This document shows positions 1 to 13,000 of a DNA stretch of 64,000 nt, piece after piece. This DNA is from Symsagittifera roscoffensis. Its lineage: Eukaryota; Xenacoelomorpha; Acoela; Convolutidae. The position numbers and the translations under genes were made by a program. The stretch covers positions 52,400,938 through 52,464,937 of the forward strand of contig NC_087069.1 of NCBI RefSeq assembly GCF_963678635.1, in the 5' to 3' direction. The first letter of the stretch is position 1; each line of letters begins with the position of its first letter. Below the pieces are notes generated by a model that saw only the letters and a list, made by a program, of their open reading frames with translations, was not told the origin of the DNA and searched no databases.

Positions 1-2
1 AG

Positions 3-1200
3 TTAGAAGCAAGTACAAATCTACTAAGAAAGGACAAAAATCGAAAAAGTAGTAAAGCCCTATCCAACCCACTAAAAGGAAAAGTGGTCTCGGAAACCCG
101 TCATACAATTAGAACAGCTGCATGAGCAGTATATAGAAAAAGCGATATTGCTCAGGCCAAAATAGATACAAAAGGCACGAAGTCAAGCCCAAAAAAGGAA
201 AATTCCAAGCGGAGTCCACATATAGACGAACCAAAGTCCAAATCGAAGAAAAAAAAGGGGGTTCAAAGAAAAGAGTTGATACGTCGGATGACAGGCCAGA
301 GCTACAAAATCAAGAAAGTTTAGATGACACAGTGGAGCGGTATCAGGACAGCCAGCAGAACGTAACGTCCAAAGAATTGAAAGTGAATGGGGGACTTAAT
401 TTGGCTGTAAGGAGAGCGAAGCCAAACAATGCCGGGCCAGGAATCAGCACGGAAAGTGGGGAAAGCGCTGAAAAGAAAGATAAAAAGATCACTAGTCAAG
501 ATAGTGGAAAACAAAAAGCTGCGGCAGCAGCGGAACTGACAAAGGACGTGTCGCAATCCGAAAGTGATCGGGACAACAATACGTCGACACCAAAGAAAAG
601 GTTGAAGGAAAATTCACAAGAGATAACTAGGAAAACCTCAGCAGCTAAAATATTAGAGACATTTCAGAGTCGAGATTTAGCTACAGAAGATTGGAACGAG
701 CTGTCGGAACAGGTGCTAACTCGGGGATTTCAAAAAGAAGCAGAGGCAATTCTGAAAAATGCAGACGGAAGCGAAGACGAGAGAACCAATGCACCTCCAG
801 GTTTCTCCGATGAGTCAGGCGAGCCAGAAACAACAATCAGACGAAGTGGGAGACAAAACAAAAGAAAGGGTCCACTTCGGTTTGGAAATCCTGTGACACA
901 TTCCATAAAGTTAATTACGAGCGATCACGATGTATTCGAGCTCAACAAGGCGGCTATAGAAGCGTATAGAGTACGTTTAGCAACGCTAAAGCCAGATGAC
1001 AATAACCCGGCCGAGACAAAAATGGGACTTTTGGAGTGACACATATTTCGACAAAAAATTCGGAAGCGAAGCACTGGACATTTCTAAAAGGTGGAGAGCA
1101 AACTTGAAAGTACCCTTGTATATGGATGAATATGAATCAATTGACCAGGAAGAAGAGGAAAACAAAAACATAAATCATGCCAAACTCATATTGATGCAAT
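3..1200 (+). pseudogene. Broken Lys/Ser-rich retroelement-like reading frame
   Basis: The longest uninterrupted part is 332-1039 (about 235 codons). Coding-like, very basic sequence precedes it in another frame (from about base 3 to 290) and continues in a third frame at about 996-1190, so at least two frameshifts are needed to read through. Most of it is low-complexity Lys/Ser/Glu/Asp. The only part that looks like a conserved domain is the C-terminal stretch with RRSGRQ, RFGNPVTHSIKL and, after the second frameshift, KWDFWSDTYFDKKFG. I associate this arrangement with N-terminal (gag-side) polyprotein parts of invertebrate LTR retroelements, possibly BEL/Pao, but the assignment is tentative. 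The gene is probably cut at the left window edge and runs directly into the minisatellite. It could also be a degraded host protein of low complexity. Confidence 0.4.
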
Positions 1201-1446
1201 CAGTTGGTTCTCAGTTGAGTCTGTGCGTACAGTTGGTTCTCAGGCGAGTGTGTGTGACCAGTTAATTTTCAGACGAGTATATGGGTCCAGTTGGTTTTCA
1301 GGCGAGATTGCGCGACCAGTTGGTTCTCAAGTGAGTGTGTGTGACCAGGTGGTTACACTAAGAGTGTGTGCGAATAGTTGATTCTCAAGCGAGTATGTGG
1401 AACCAGTTGATTTCCAGGGGAGTGCGACCAGTTGGTTCTCAAGCAA

Positions 1447-1520
<74 letters not shown>

Positions 1521-2790
1521 CCAGGTGGATACCCTAAGAGTGTGGGCGACCAGTTGATTCTCAGACAAGAGTGCGCGACCAGTTGGTTCTCAAGTGAGTG
1601 TGTGTGACCAGGTGGTTTCAAGGCGAGCGAGTGCGACCAGTTGGCTATCAAGCGAGTGTGTGGGACGAGTTGGTTTCTAGGGGGGTGCGACAAGTTGATT
1701 CTCAGGTGAGTGTGTGGGACCAGTTGGTTCTCAGACGAGATTCCGCGACCAGTTGATTCTCGAATGTGTGTGTGTGACCAGGTGGTTACCCTAAGAGTAT
1801 GCGCGACAAGTTGATTCTCAGGCGAGAGTGCGCGACCAGTTGGTTCTCAAGTGAGTTTGTCTGACCAGGTGGTTACCCTACGAAGGTATGCGACCAGTTG
1901 ATCCTCAGGCAAATATGTGCCACCATTTGATTCTCAGGCGACAATGTGAGATTAGTTCGTTCTCAGGCAACTATTTGCAACCAGTTGGTTCTCAGATGAG
2001 TCTGTGCGTACAGTTGGTTCTCAGTCGAGTGTGCGACCAGTTGGTTTTCATCCAAGTGTTAGCGACCAGTTGGTTCCCAGGCGAGTGTGTGTGTGTGACT
2101 AGTTGATTTTCAGACGAGTATATGGGACCAATTGGTTTTCAGGCGATTGTGTGCGACCAGTTGATTCCAGACAAGATTCGCGACCAGTTCATTCTCAGGC
2201 AAATATGTGCGACCAATTGATTCTCAGGTGACTTTGTGCCACCAGTTGTTGTCGGGCAGGTTTTTTGCGCCAGTTGGCTCTCAAAAAAGTAGGTGGGTCC
2301 AGTTGGGTCTCACTTGAGTCTGTGTGAACATGTTATTTCCAGGCGAGTGTGTGCGACGAGTTGATTCTAGGGTGAGTCTGCGTATTCAGGTGGTTCCAGC
2401 AGAGTGTATAGGAGCAGTTGGGTTCCAGGCTAGTGCCACTAGTTTATTCTCAGGAGACCAGATTGGTGACCAGATCATTCTCAGGAGACTATGTGCGACC
2501 AATTGGTTCTCAGGCGACTTTGTGCCACCAGTTGATGTCGGGCAATTTTTTTGCGGCCAATTGGTTCTCACAAAAGTAGGTGCATCCAGTCTGGTCTCAC
2601 ATTTGAGTGTGTACAACCAATTAGTTCTCACTTGAGTCTGTGTGACCATGTGTTTCCAGGCGAGTGTGTGCGGCGAGTTGATTCTAGGGTGAGTCTGCGT
2701 GACCAGGTGGTTCCCAGCTGAGTGTGTAGGATCAGTTGAATTCCAGGCGAGTGCGACAAGTTGGTTTCGAGGCGAGTTTGTGTTTCAGAC
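1196..2790. repeat. Degenerate minisatellite, about 28-30 bp unit
   Basis: The core CCAGTTGGTTCTCAGGCGAG followed by TGTGTGTGCGA recurs dozens of times with substitutions and variable spacing; related words are CCAGGTGGTTACCCTAAGAG and CCAGTTGATTCTCAGACGAG. Spacing between CCAGTTG words is mostly about 25-60 bp. Open frames inside it on both strands are by-products of the periodicity and are not annotated as genes. Confidence 0.9.
1450..1519. repeat. (GT)n microsatellite
   Basis: An almost pure dinucleotide run of about 70 bp inside the minisatellite. It probably grew from the TGTGTG part of the minisatellite unit. Confidence 0.95.
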
Positions 2791-2885
2791 TGGCTTTCAA
2801 TTAGGTTTTTGCAATAATTTTGCGGTCAACACCACTAGAGATGTAAAAAAGTGCCAACTGAGGGCTAATTTACGGATACTTTAGC

Positions 2886-4790
2886 GATCTAAAACAAAAT
2901 TGAACAAAATTGAACCATCTGCATATCATGTAGGGAAGGCAAGAAGTTAAGAAAAGATTTAGGATTTTATCGAGAAGAGCGACGAATTTTCAGAAAAATT
3001 TGTTGCTCTTTTTTTGTTATCCAAAAAACTTACAGAGCATATTTCCAATTTATGGCATTTATTGGAAAACTTCGACAAATAATGCTTTTTTTTGGCTTTC
3101 CTCTCCGGAGTTTTCATGTCCTCTCGACCCAAAATCAGAGCCTCGGGGTCAACGATTGGATATGCGGCTCTATCATTTCTGAAGGATTTTCATTAGGAAT
3201 TCTACAAAATTGTCTGAAACCTTTTAATGTGAATTCTAGCGCAACTGGGAGCTCACGTCTAGAAAAGCATACGATTTTTTGCAAGGACTCAAAATGATCA
3301 AAACCTTTTTTTATTTAAAATCTGTCAAAAGGAACCTTCTTTCTGGGCTGTCTACCATGATAAAAGTGTTTTCCTTATTTTATCAATTTGGATTCCAGCA
3401 AAATCCTGGTTACAGATTTTTATGGAGCTGTTTTTCTTGGTTATACACATAATTTTTCTTTTCCCAAGTCAATATATCTCTATGTCAAGCATCAAAACTA
3501 ATCAGTCGTATTTTTTTTTTTCAAATAAGTAGATAATTTGCAACTCACTTGTTTTTTGTTGGCAACTTCGAGATGTGCAGATGTGAGATAAAATGAAATC
3601 AAATGTCAGCTTGATATTAACCCGTGAAACGAAAACTGTTTAGTACGCTTTTTAATATCTCGAATAAAAACAATTTATTCTATGTTTTTTCTTTAAGAAG
3701 CTAAAATGACACGTTTACATTTAAAAATTATTACATCGTTGATAGAGAAAAGTAAAGTAAACGCGAGCACTTTTCAATTTTTACTTTATCAAATCAGAGC
3801 TAGTTAATTTGCATGATAATACAAATACGCTAACTACTTTTCGTACTTTTAACAGACCTCTATTGAAAAGTTCTTTCAAAACTGGTTAGTTACTTGATTG
3901 AAAAAACTGTGTTCTTTAAAACTCAGTCTGGTGATGCTCAACTGTGCCGAGCTGAGATTTTTGTACAATTGTTTTAAATATATGTAAAACATAACAAAAT
4001 CAGTGATAGAGAAAGCGCACAAGAAGTGTCATAAGTTTGAACGTTTTCTTTCACCAAATCATATGATTTTACCATTCTTTGTACTTTTTTACACTTTTCT
4101 TCTATTTATGGTAAATATTTGATCTCATGATTTTAATACGCTGTCCTCTAGCTTCTGAACTCTGCTGCTTTTTAACCGTTCAATCTGATCCAGTTTTTAG
4201 ACAACTGCTATCTCCTAATTTTAAAAGTTCAATTACATCAGTGGTTGAAAAGAAAAAGAAACTTTTTTTAAAAATGAAAATAGCTAATTGTCTTTGAAGA
4301 AAAAACGGCCAAGTTAACCAATATTGGCGGATTCCGCAACAGTCTGTGGAAACCACAGTTAAATAGTAAGACATGGGTTTGCTAAACATGAGCTGTTGCA
4401 GAATCCCTACATACTTTGGTCTCGGAACTCTTCAATCCATGTTATCTTGTTTATGACCACTGGTGCTTTCTGATAAAGCTGAGCAGTAAATATAATTTTT
4501 GAGGAAGACAGTTTCTGATGTGCGCTAAAGCTTCAAGGTTTTGATAGCTGGTTTCAAACGTAGACAATTAAATATCAATTTTGGAGTTTTCAGCTTAATT
4601 TTGGGAAACAAAACTTAATAAATTCAAAAAATTTCTTCAAAGTTTTTGAATTTTTTTTTTCATTTTTTTTTGCTTTTTCAGTTTTTGTTTCTATGAAAAA
4701 AAAACTTTGTCCAGCTGGCATCTCTTACTACGACTGTCTAATATGCCTACAATTTTTTTAACGTCAGTACTTTTTTTTCAAAACAAGCAG
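2886..4790. other. AT-rich stretch without a recognisable gene
   Basis: Only short unsupported open frames are present. The part at about 3,600-4,080 is one copy of a dispersed repeat seen again at 22.75-23.1 kb. This is where the 3' end of the minus-strand retroelement relic would be expected, but I could not recognise an LTR. Confidence 0.6.
3640..4080 (+). repeat. Dispersed repeat, copy 1 (diverged)
   Basis: Shares a colinear series of words with 22,780-23,110: GTTTACATT, GCACTTTTC or TCACTTTTCGA, ATCAAATC or CCAAATCGG, TTGCATGATAATACAAATA versus TTGCATAATCATACAAATA, and TCGTACTTTT versus TCGTATTTAG. The two copies are alignable by eye at roughly 70 percent with indels. No coding potential or terminal repeat was seen. 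Confidence 0.5.
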
Positions 4791-4849
4791 AAAATTAACA
4801 CTAAATAAAAAAAAACAGTTTATGGTGAAATTTTTTCTGTTAGTTATGA

Positions 4850-7800
4850 GTTTACGCGAGGGTCGGTGTTGTATGGTGAATCTTCCATGTATCAATGGAC
4901 TGATCGCAGTAGGATATGGCGAATTGATTGGACTTGCGTGCAAGGTAGCGGTTGAGTAATTGTGACAAATCAACGTTAATGAAATGAAATCCTTTATTTG
5001 AATTGCATAAGTAAACATTTGACTTTCTAAGTAGTATGCTCCGAGAGCGTTTGGGGACTATAGACATTTCATCTACATAAATATCTCGTCGGTTTTGTAG
5101 TTTTTTCTTGTCGAAGCAGTTCTGTGGGAAAACTGGGACTGGTTCTAGTACGTTTTCAAGTGTATTTATGTGTCTGTCATGATTACTTCGGTGATTTCGG
5201 GACGTGGAAGAGAGGTTGACTGGGTATCTGTGAGGAATAAATGGATATTTTCGTTTCATGACCATACGTTGACCTCGGGTTGGGGCGAATCGAACATGTA
5301 TCAGAGGGGGAGGCGAATTGGCTCAACTGTTGTATAGTGAGTGGAGTTTTATTATTGTGTTATAGCTGCTAATGTTACTTGAAGTTATTCAAATCGTGTC
5401 AAGCTGATTGTCGATTACGGGATTGTCAATATGGCTTAAAACTGGTCAAAGAATGAGAGTAACATTTGCATAGGATGCGTTAGATGAGAGGATGATTACC
5501 GGAACTGGAAGAGTAATGAGGGTAAAGGTGGTTGCCAAAAGTTTGTAGTAGAGCATGGCCGGGAATCTGTTTGGAGTGTCGATGGCGTAGTTTTGTTTAA
5601 AAAATTCGAGTGTTAAAAGCAGTTTGCGTGGAGTCGCATGTTGCATGTGGGATGATCTTGATGAATAGATGGAAAAAAGGGAATTCAATTTTGGTAGGGG
5701 AGACGAGATGAGGTCCTTGATTGATGTGAGTTGGCGTTTGAGGATTGAAAGCTTAAGGTTGATAATTTTCTCCGTTGAGGTAGATGTAGTCCTTAATTTC
5801 TTTGAACATCTTCTGTAAATTTATGCGTAAAAATCTGAGAATTCTGAAATTTTGTCATTTTTTCCTTAAGTTTCGATCTATAATTTGTCGTTGAATTGCA
5901 TCCATTTTGGTGCGAAGTTCTCAAAATTGTTATCTTCTGCTGTGATTTGTATATCTGGTTTCCAGTAAATTTTTATTGATTGTAGGTTAATATTTAGATG
6001 TCTGGCTATTGCAAGAAAACATTCTGGTGAAAACTTCTTATGTGGTTGCATTGGTGTACGATAGTGTGTGGTGAGATAATTTTTTATCTTCTTTGTGATT
6101 TAGTTGTACTAGGTTGGGGCTATTTTTGATCCCCATTTGACGGCGTTATTCCATAAACAAATTCTTTTTGAAAGTGGGTCTGCAAAAAGAATTTTGTTTT
6201 TCAGGGAAAAGGCTCATCTTGAGCAGCGTTTATCTGGAAAACTATATAACGCTTATCCTAGTTTCGTACCAAAGGATGTTTTATAAAATTTGAGCGTTTC
6301 CGGAGAGAACACATCCTGCACTAGGGATTTATGATAAGGCCTATGCTAATGGCTGTAGTGTTTTTGATCGTCCGAGCTCACAGAAGTGATGAAGTGTTTT
6401 ATGTTCTCAAAGTGATTTTTCTTAAAAAGTTCTGCTAATCTTGTACTCAAGCTTTATATATGTGTGTATGTTTTTGTGTATTGATCCAAAATATGCGTGG
6501 TTTTTTAGTGATTTTTCTTGCAGGCGTCTGTTATCAAAGATTCCAGAGAAGAGTTTTCCCCTTGTTTGTTGGTTATTCTTGTTCGTTAAAGTAACAGTTA
6601 TATCACACTTTTCACCTTCGCAGTTTCTATTTGTTGCTGCTTGATGAATAATGAGATTTCCTCTTTTCGTATAAAATCCGTTTTCATACACTGATGAAAA
6701 AGTATTGAATCTTGTGTTTTGATTAGTGGTTTTGTATATTTAACTTCGTGTACTGATTTTAGTGCGCTTGAAAACCTTATAATTTGTTTTCATCCTTGGA
6801 ATATTTCTTTAGGATTTTTTTTCTGATTTTCATATTCTTGGATATACTTGATATTAAGGTATCGTTTCTACATCCTTGATCTTTTCACTTGGTAAGTGAA
6901 TGCTTTGAAATTTTTTTGCGTAATCTTTTAAATCTAGTGTGAGTTGAACTTGTTTGGGTGTATTTTCCAATCAAGAACCCTTTTTACTTGAAATCCTTTG
7001 TTTTAATGCTGCATTTATCCTTCGATGGATTCAATTGTGAGATATCCATTTTTGTCATGAACATCATAGACAAAATGTCCTTGAGCACCATGGCGATGAT
7101 GACAGTCATCTTGTCTTGTGTGAACCTGATTATGTTTCAGAGACTGTTCACGATTTGAGTCTTGAAAAATGTGAAAACCTAATGAATTTTCATAATATCT
7201 TTTTTTTCTAAGGTTTACCAAGTTTTCCAGATTGATAGTGTGAGCAATAAACTCTCCTATAAGAAAAATTTCCGGTAAACTTCCAGCCTGGAAGTATTGT
7301 AGCGCGAGCTTTTGAATATAATGTTGCAATTACAGTTGTGATTTCTTTTGCCTATGGTTCTGTTTCACAATGTGTAACCTGATTTATATTTGATTATTTA
7401 GTGTTTTTGATGGTTGTCTTCGCAATGATAGTAAAATACTAAATGATCAGGTAGTACTGTATGTGGCAAGGGATTATCACTAGGTAATGTTTTTAATTTT
7501 GCTAGTAGATGAAGTTTTTTTGGTACTACAACTATTACAAGACTCATGTATATGATAAATCTGAGATGGATTAAAGAAGGATAGATAGCCACTTGATTTC
7601 TGCGTAAAACTGACATATTTAAATAAAACTTTGGTGCAAATAAATGGAGATTTGGAGATTGTACTTTTATGTCAGGATATAGTCGAAAAAGAACATAAGT
7701 ATAGTTTGTTATTTTGATTGATATCTCAAGTTTTATGAACAAATTTCGTTGAGCCAATAGTTGTAGTTTACGGTTTTGTATATCTTGGAGAAAATCGGGT

Positions 7801-8470
7801 TTGTCGTGTTAACATTGTATAGCGCAACTCAAGGTGCTACCTGAGTGAAATCAAGTGCTATCTGAGTGTTGTCTGACTAATGGGGGAGGTGCTATAAAAA
7901 TGACCCATTGTAGTTCTTGATATTTCTTATTCAAAATTTGTGGTGTTATTGGTATTAACGTATTGAACTGTGGTGTGTTTGATGTTGAAGATGTTGAAGA
8001 TAGAAACTTTCTAATGAGGATGTTTTTTGGTGAAATTTCAGGTGGGTCGTTAACTGGATTTGGCGGAGAACGATAGGGTGCTCAATATGGGACAAACTAC
8101 GAAGTTTTTGGGAGATAGACTTGATTATCTCTCGGTTGGGCTGATGTCGGGCTAGAAATGGAAACATTCTAGTGTGATTCGGGGTTGAAAGGGTCGGAGT
8201 TTTTGATATAGTTCCTGATTACTGTAATGAGGAAGTTGATGGTTCTGTTGGTGACCTCATACTGGGTATGACTCTTGCTGGTATAAAACTTTTTTTTCGT
8301 CTTGGACGAACTATTTGTCGATTAGTTGTTTTTTTGTCATCAATTGTCATTAGATTAGATGGTTGTTAAAAATTAGTTTATCCTTCAGTTAATGTATTTC
8401 TTGGGTCGTAATTTGGCTTGAGCTGGCGTTGTGGTCACAAGTTTTGACTTTATCATGGTTTTTTTTCTCG
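4850..8470 (-). pseudogene. Decayed Pro/Ser/Thr protein and envelope-like gene of an LTR retroelement
   Basis: Read on the minus strand from 8,470 down, fragments in shifting frames follow the order and spacing of the two 3' genes of the right-hand retroelement (61,964-64,000). Matches to the P/S/T protein: NRQIVRPRR (about 8,297-8,323) versus NRQIIHPRR, and IAPPPLVRQH (about 7,867-7,898) versus TAPPPLFGQH, followed by LFIKLEISIKI versus LQLKFEITVKL. Matches to the envelope-like protein: LPDHLVFYYHCEDN versus GPQDLLVTHYDCEEN, LGFHIFQDSNREQSLKHNQ versus LVNFQVFSDSVHQSQLERHQ, GAQGHFVYDVHDKNGY versus GAHGRLTYDLHDKHWI (about 7,020-7,110), and QVQLTLDLKDY versus KIQLTRDLSDN (about 6,900). Open stretches at 6,422-6,691, 5,446-5,688 and 4,852-5,265 would be the C-terminal envelope part, which cannot be compared because the right-hand copy is cut by the window edge. 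Many stops and frameshifts show that it is dead. Divergence is large, so this is a relative and not a recent copy. Confidence 0.8.
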
Positions 8471-9429
8471 CTGGATTTAAGAAACAAAATTTGCTTGATG
8501 AAAGTCTTTTAAAAAAAGTACTGTACCTTCTAGTAAAACAGTTAATGCTCGTTTTGGACATTTAAAAAAGTTAAGATTAAGTTTTTTTACTAGATTTAGC
8601 AATTCTTCTTTGTTAAAAATGTTTCATAAAGTTCAAGTGAGAGTTAATTAAGGTTAAAATTCATCCTACCTGGTTAGGAAGTGGTAATTGACTTGGGAAA
8701 GGGACTATTTCAATTCAAAAAATGTACAAAAACCTGAAAAATGTTTTTGAAAAAATTAAAAGTGGTTTAATAAGAATTCAAATATGTGTGTGAAAATGAA
8801 AACGAAAAGTTCTAGAAACGTTTTTAAAAACTTTTTTGAAAAACGAAAGAAATTGATTCAGATTTGTTGCAACTGGTTCAATAGTGGGTATGCGCGAGGT
8901 TTTGACATTAAGTAGCTATTTCTTGTTTTTGTTTGATGAATAAACAGGAGTTTTTATGAAATATGCTTTAGCTTAAAAAACGTTGGTATATTCTCTTTTT
9001 AGACAAATTGTTTAAATTCTTTTTGGCGAAAACCGTATTCATATATCTCGTTTTGTTCATTTTGTTGAGGAGTAGCGAGAAGGGCTGTAACTATGAGATG
9101 ATTTTGTTTCAGTTCTCAAAAACTAAAGTGATGTTTGTTTTAGACCTGCAATTTTTTGAAGTAAAGTCATAGGTGTGGTTGGAATTAAAAAACTATCTTT
9201 CCTTTGAATGCTGGCGGCAAATGATTTGTCGTGAAAGAAAAAAAACGATGTGATTATTAAAGCTCGCAAACGAAAATTGCGAGATGAAACATTCAAACGA
9301 AATATTCAGTTTCTGTTTGTTTGGTGTATCAAGTTTTCAAAGACAGGTTTGTTTTCCTTCAGATGGATCGGGTTATTCTACTAAATCAACTATTTAAATT
9401 GTGGAATAAATATTTAATTTTTTTTCTAG

Positions 9430-10060
9430 GTTGATTCCGGAGTCTAGAAGATTATCAATGTGGTGATTTTTTTTCTAATTCTGGTGGTAGTGTTTCTTGT
9501 TGTAGCATAAGACTTTTTTCGGTGGTTATTTTAGGTTGATTTAGGTTGTTTGTATTTTTTGTAGTTTTTTTTCTTTTGTTTGTTCTTTTTTTGTTGAATG
9601 TTTTGGAGGCTTTGTGCTAATTGTAAGCGGCAGTGAATCAACAACGCGAAGCCTTGTAATTGAGTATAACTGAGTTAATTATCGGAGAGCATATTCTATA
9701 AGGTGATTTGGCAAAAGAGTAGTCCTATGTTATTGCATTGCCTCTTTTTCATCAAAATTTCTATATGACATCAGTTGCTTTTTTCAATAGCCTGGTGCGG
9801 TCCTTTTCATAGTGGTTGTTTTTTCTAAGCTCTTTGTCCATGGACAAATCTAGTTTTAGCACAAACGATCCGATTTTTAAATCTGAGGCTGAGGTACAAC
9901 GCAAATTTATATGTGATAGAATATTTTTTGAAACAATTTCATTGTTATTTTTGGTAAAATCGTTGGGCTTTTCATTTCTATTTTTTAAATTTTTTTATCA
10001 GAAGGAATCTCTAAGTTCAGTATTCAGTCAACAATGGTTCAAAATCTGAGATTCTCAAAT
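9430..10060 (-). pseudogene. Decayed 3' end of Ty3/gypsy-like pol (integrase C-terminus)
   Basis: Minus-strand fragments match the last part of the pol frame at 57,171-60,968. CTSASDLKIGSFVL (about 9,850-9,895) corresponds to FTPASDLKIGTFVL just before the GPY/F module. YALR, a stop, then LTQLYSITRLRVV (about 9,642-9,695) corresponds to YALRELTQLYSFTGLKIV. A Lys/Asn-rich tail follows, as in the intact copy. It lies immediately upstream (on the minus strand) of the P/S/T and envelope relic and so belongs to the same dead element. The match is lost at about 10,060; the rest of pol is deleted, displaced or too diverged. Between 8,470 and 9,430 no counterpart of the two small membrane proteins was recognised. 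Confidence 0.78.
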
Positions 10061-13000
10061 TAATCATACTAAATTAGTTTTGAACTAATTTTTCAGAAAT
10101 CTGCTTTTACTGCAAATGTCAGTCACTCCTCTATCTCAGCAAAGTCGTTAGAAGAAATTACATTTTACCAATTTTTTTCGTTCATTTTTTTCTCAAGATG
10201 TGTCTGATATCTCCTCTGTTTAACTGATTTTCCAGTTTTTCTATCCAGGATCAGACTCAATTTTTCTCTTACATTCCAAGTGGAAACATTCCTAGCAAGT
10301 CTCGTTCTCTCTCTCGGGAATTGAAACAATAATAATAATCGAAATCTTGGGTCAAAGCAATGTTAGTGTCCTATTTATTAGTGTTCCCGCTTTGAAACTT
10401 CTTAAGCCAAACCTTTATCAGTGCTCTAGTCATTTTTTCGTGCTGTGACATTACCATATCAATTAAATTGTTTAATTTTGAGCCAATTGTTTAGAGATTT
10501 GATGATGTGAATTGCTGTATAGCTAGTATTTAAGTGGAAATAAAATCTAAATATATTTTTTTCTGGTTTGAGTTAATTGGCTCTAACTAAACCTAATTGT
10601 TATTTTTTTCCGGCCCACTCGTGTCGTTAACCAGGAGCCCAAATGACTAAATCTATTTAGCTGTAACTAAATCTGGGATTACTGTTTACACCCAAAACGA
10701 GGTCATAGGGATCAAAAGGTGGTGGTCTATTCCTTTCCTAAAAATTATAGAAATGTTTCTTCAATTATTATTTTATTAACATAATGTTCAACTACTTTTC
10801 CTGTTTATAGTTATGTCAGAGTTTGCCGGTCCAATTTCAGATTTTCCTGAGCTTTCAAATGATCGCTTCAAGGTTCAAAACCTCAAATCTATGATATAAT
10901 TTCTTTTGGAGTGTCATACATATCACATTGTGGGCTTTAATGAGCCTCAGCACTTCGAAAGTTAAATTACCATAATTTTAATTTTTATTGTCACAAAATT
11001 CGTCTCATTTATTCTCTGCCTTGCCGTTTTAATTTCAATTAGTTTTAACTTATATAGAGCCACTGGATTCAGATAAGGAGACAATGTTGAAAATTTCATC
11101 GGAAGCGGACAAGACCAGTACCCTAACTGTCAGCCTTTTTCCTACATCATGCAAGACACTGTCCAGGTTCAGTAATGTTTTTAAAAGATTCCATTGAGAA
11201 GTCTGTCCTTTATTTGGTGATTTTGGCAAATTGACATTTTACAAGAATCTGCTGTTCACAAGTTTAATAGCTTTTACATCGAAACCAACGTTTTGCAAAA
11301 ACAGAATCCAATTTTATATTTTGTAAGGAGAGCTTTATTCCAGCCATATTTCAAGCCGTGTCCATTTTGTTTCGTCACATCAAAATTGGCTCACCTAATA
11401 CTCCAAGTTAGTACGAGTGTACCAAATTAGGTGAGTTACCAAATCTGCGAACTTACAACTACCTTGCAAGCTGGGCATCCTAAATCCAGAATTGCTTACA
11501 ATCATTCCAACCATGTTCTTTACTGAAAATGAAATAATGCCTGGTAGATTGGTTAAATCAGCGTCTTAGAGAAAAATTTGGTTGTGTTATTCTTCGCACT
11601 CTTCAACTGACTAAATATTTGATTCTGCAGTTCGAAAGTACTACACTCTTTGTTTGTCCGTATAAAAACATTTAGCTCGACTATGTCAAAGCTTTTAGTC
11701 TAAATACGCCTAAACACCAGAACCCAAAAACGTCACGCGATGTGGATTTAAAAATGTGGAAAAAGAAAATTAATTTCACTAGGAGAGCTAACCACAAACT
11801 TTATTTGGAGAATGTTTTCACAAACAAACCAGAATACGAATACCAGCATTATGCACAAATTTAAAGAGAGCAATTGAAAACACATAGGCGCTTTGTCAAA
11901 GATGGAGGTTGCGAGGGCAGGGATTCAGTAACTAAAGAAAATGCATCAGCCTAGGACACAGAATAAAAAAGAATAAAAAAAATTGATCAAATTGCCTAAT
12001 AATTTTCAAAAAAATGATACGTATTTTTCTAACCACAATTTGAGGTTTCCAGTTACATTTTGCGGAATCAACCTGTATTTAGGGATTCCAGAACAACTTG
12101 CTATATTTGCTCGTTGTGGAATCCTCAGCAAAACAAATGTGCCGACAAAATTTACGTTACAAGTATTTGTACGCACGCGGAATCCAATCAAATTCAGTTA
12201 TTGGGATCCAATTATTTTTGGAACAGAATTAAAGACTTGTCTCTGGTATCCAAAAAAACACAGAAACGAAATTGGAGGCCTATACAGTGCACAGTTTGCG
12301 CAAGGCCTTTCATCAACAAAAATAATTTTTCAAACTTATTCTACATACAAAACTCGACTACCCCATATAAAAACAACTCAAAATTTTTTTTTTCAAGAAA
12401 TAATTGTTGGGCTGTGTATTTTTTTATAACTGCTGCACATCCTGCATTTTTAAAATAGATTTGAGGTCTGCTAGGATAGGAATCGTTAACTGGTGATACC
12501 CAAGTAAGGAACTGCTGGGGGCAACTCTTACGTGATTACTCACATCGTGTATTCAATTTTTCATGCTCAGTCAAATAAAAAGTTTGAAATAATTGTAGTC
12601 GCTTTTTTGTGCAGTTGATCGGTTTTTCATATCAATTAGTATGGACATATAATTTCTCATAACCCAAAATTATTCCCTAAAAAATGTATCATAATGGACT
12701 TTTTCCACCATAATCAATTCGTTTGTTATAAAATATTTTACCAAAAATGTTCAGTAATCGACTCTTTACGAGTGAACTTCGGTGCGCGCAGTCCCGTAAA
12801 ATGCAATCACACGATACATATTCTGCAGAATATGCATTCTATTCATTAGTCAAAAATCATGTAAACACAACCTTTTCGTTTTAATCTGCATTTTCTTTGC
12901 TAGAAGAAATGTGTTGTCGGTCATAAACACAATTTAGTGCAAACTTTCGAAAGAGTTTTTTTGCCTTTAAAACAAAGTTATATAGTGGTTGCAGAGTTGA

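Noticed and set aside
1353-2649. Open frames of 60-103 codons on both strands of the minisatellite
   Set aside because: They are produced by the repeat unit (Cys/Val/Ser or Thr-His periodicity) and occur in several frames at once.
10600-10720. Possible further pol fragment (PYDLVLG-like word, minus strand)
   Set aside because: Single short match at the wrong distance from the confirmed pol tail.
11983-12458. Two overlapping frames of 132-148 codons
   Set aside because: No motif, no homologous segment in the window, and neither frame is favoured by composition.
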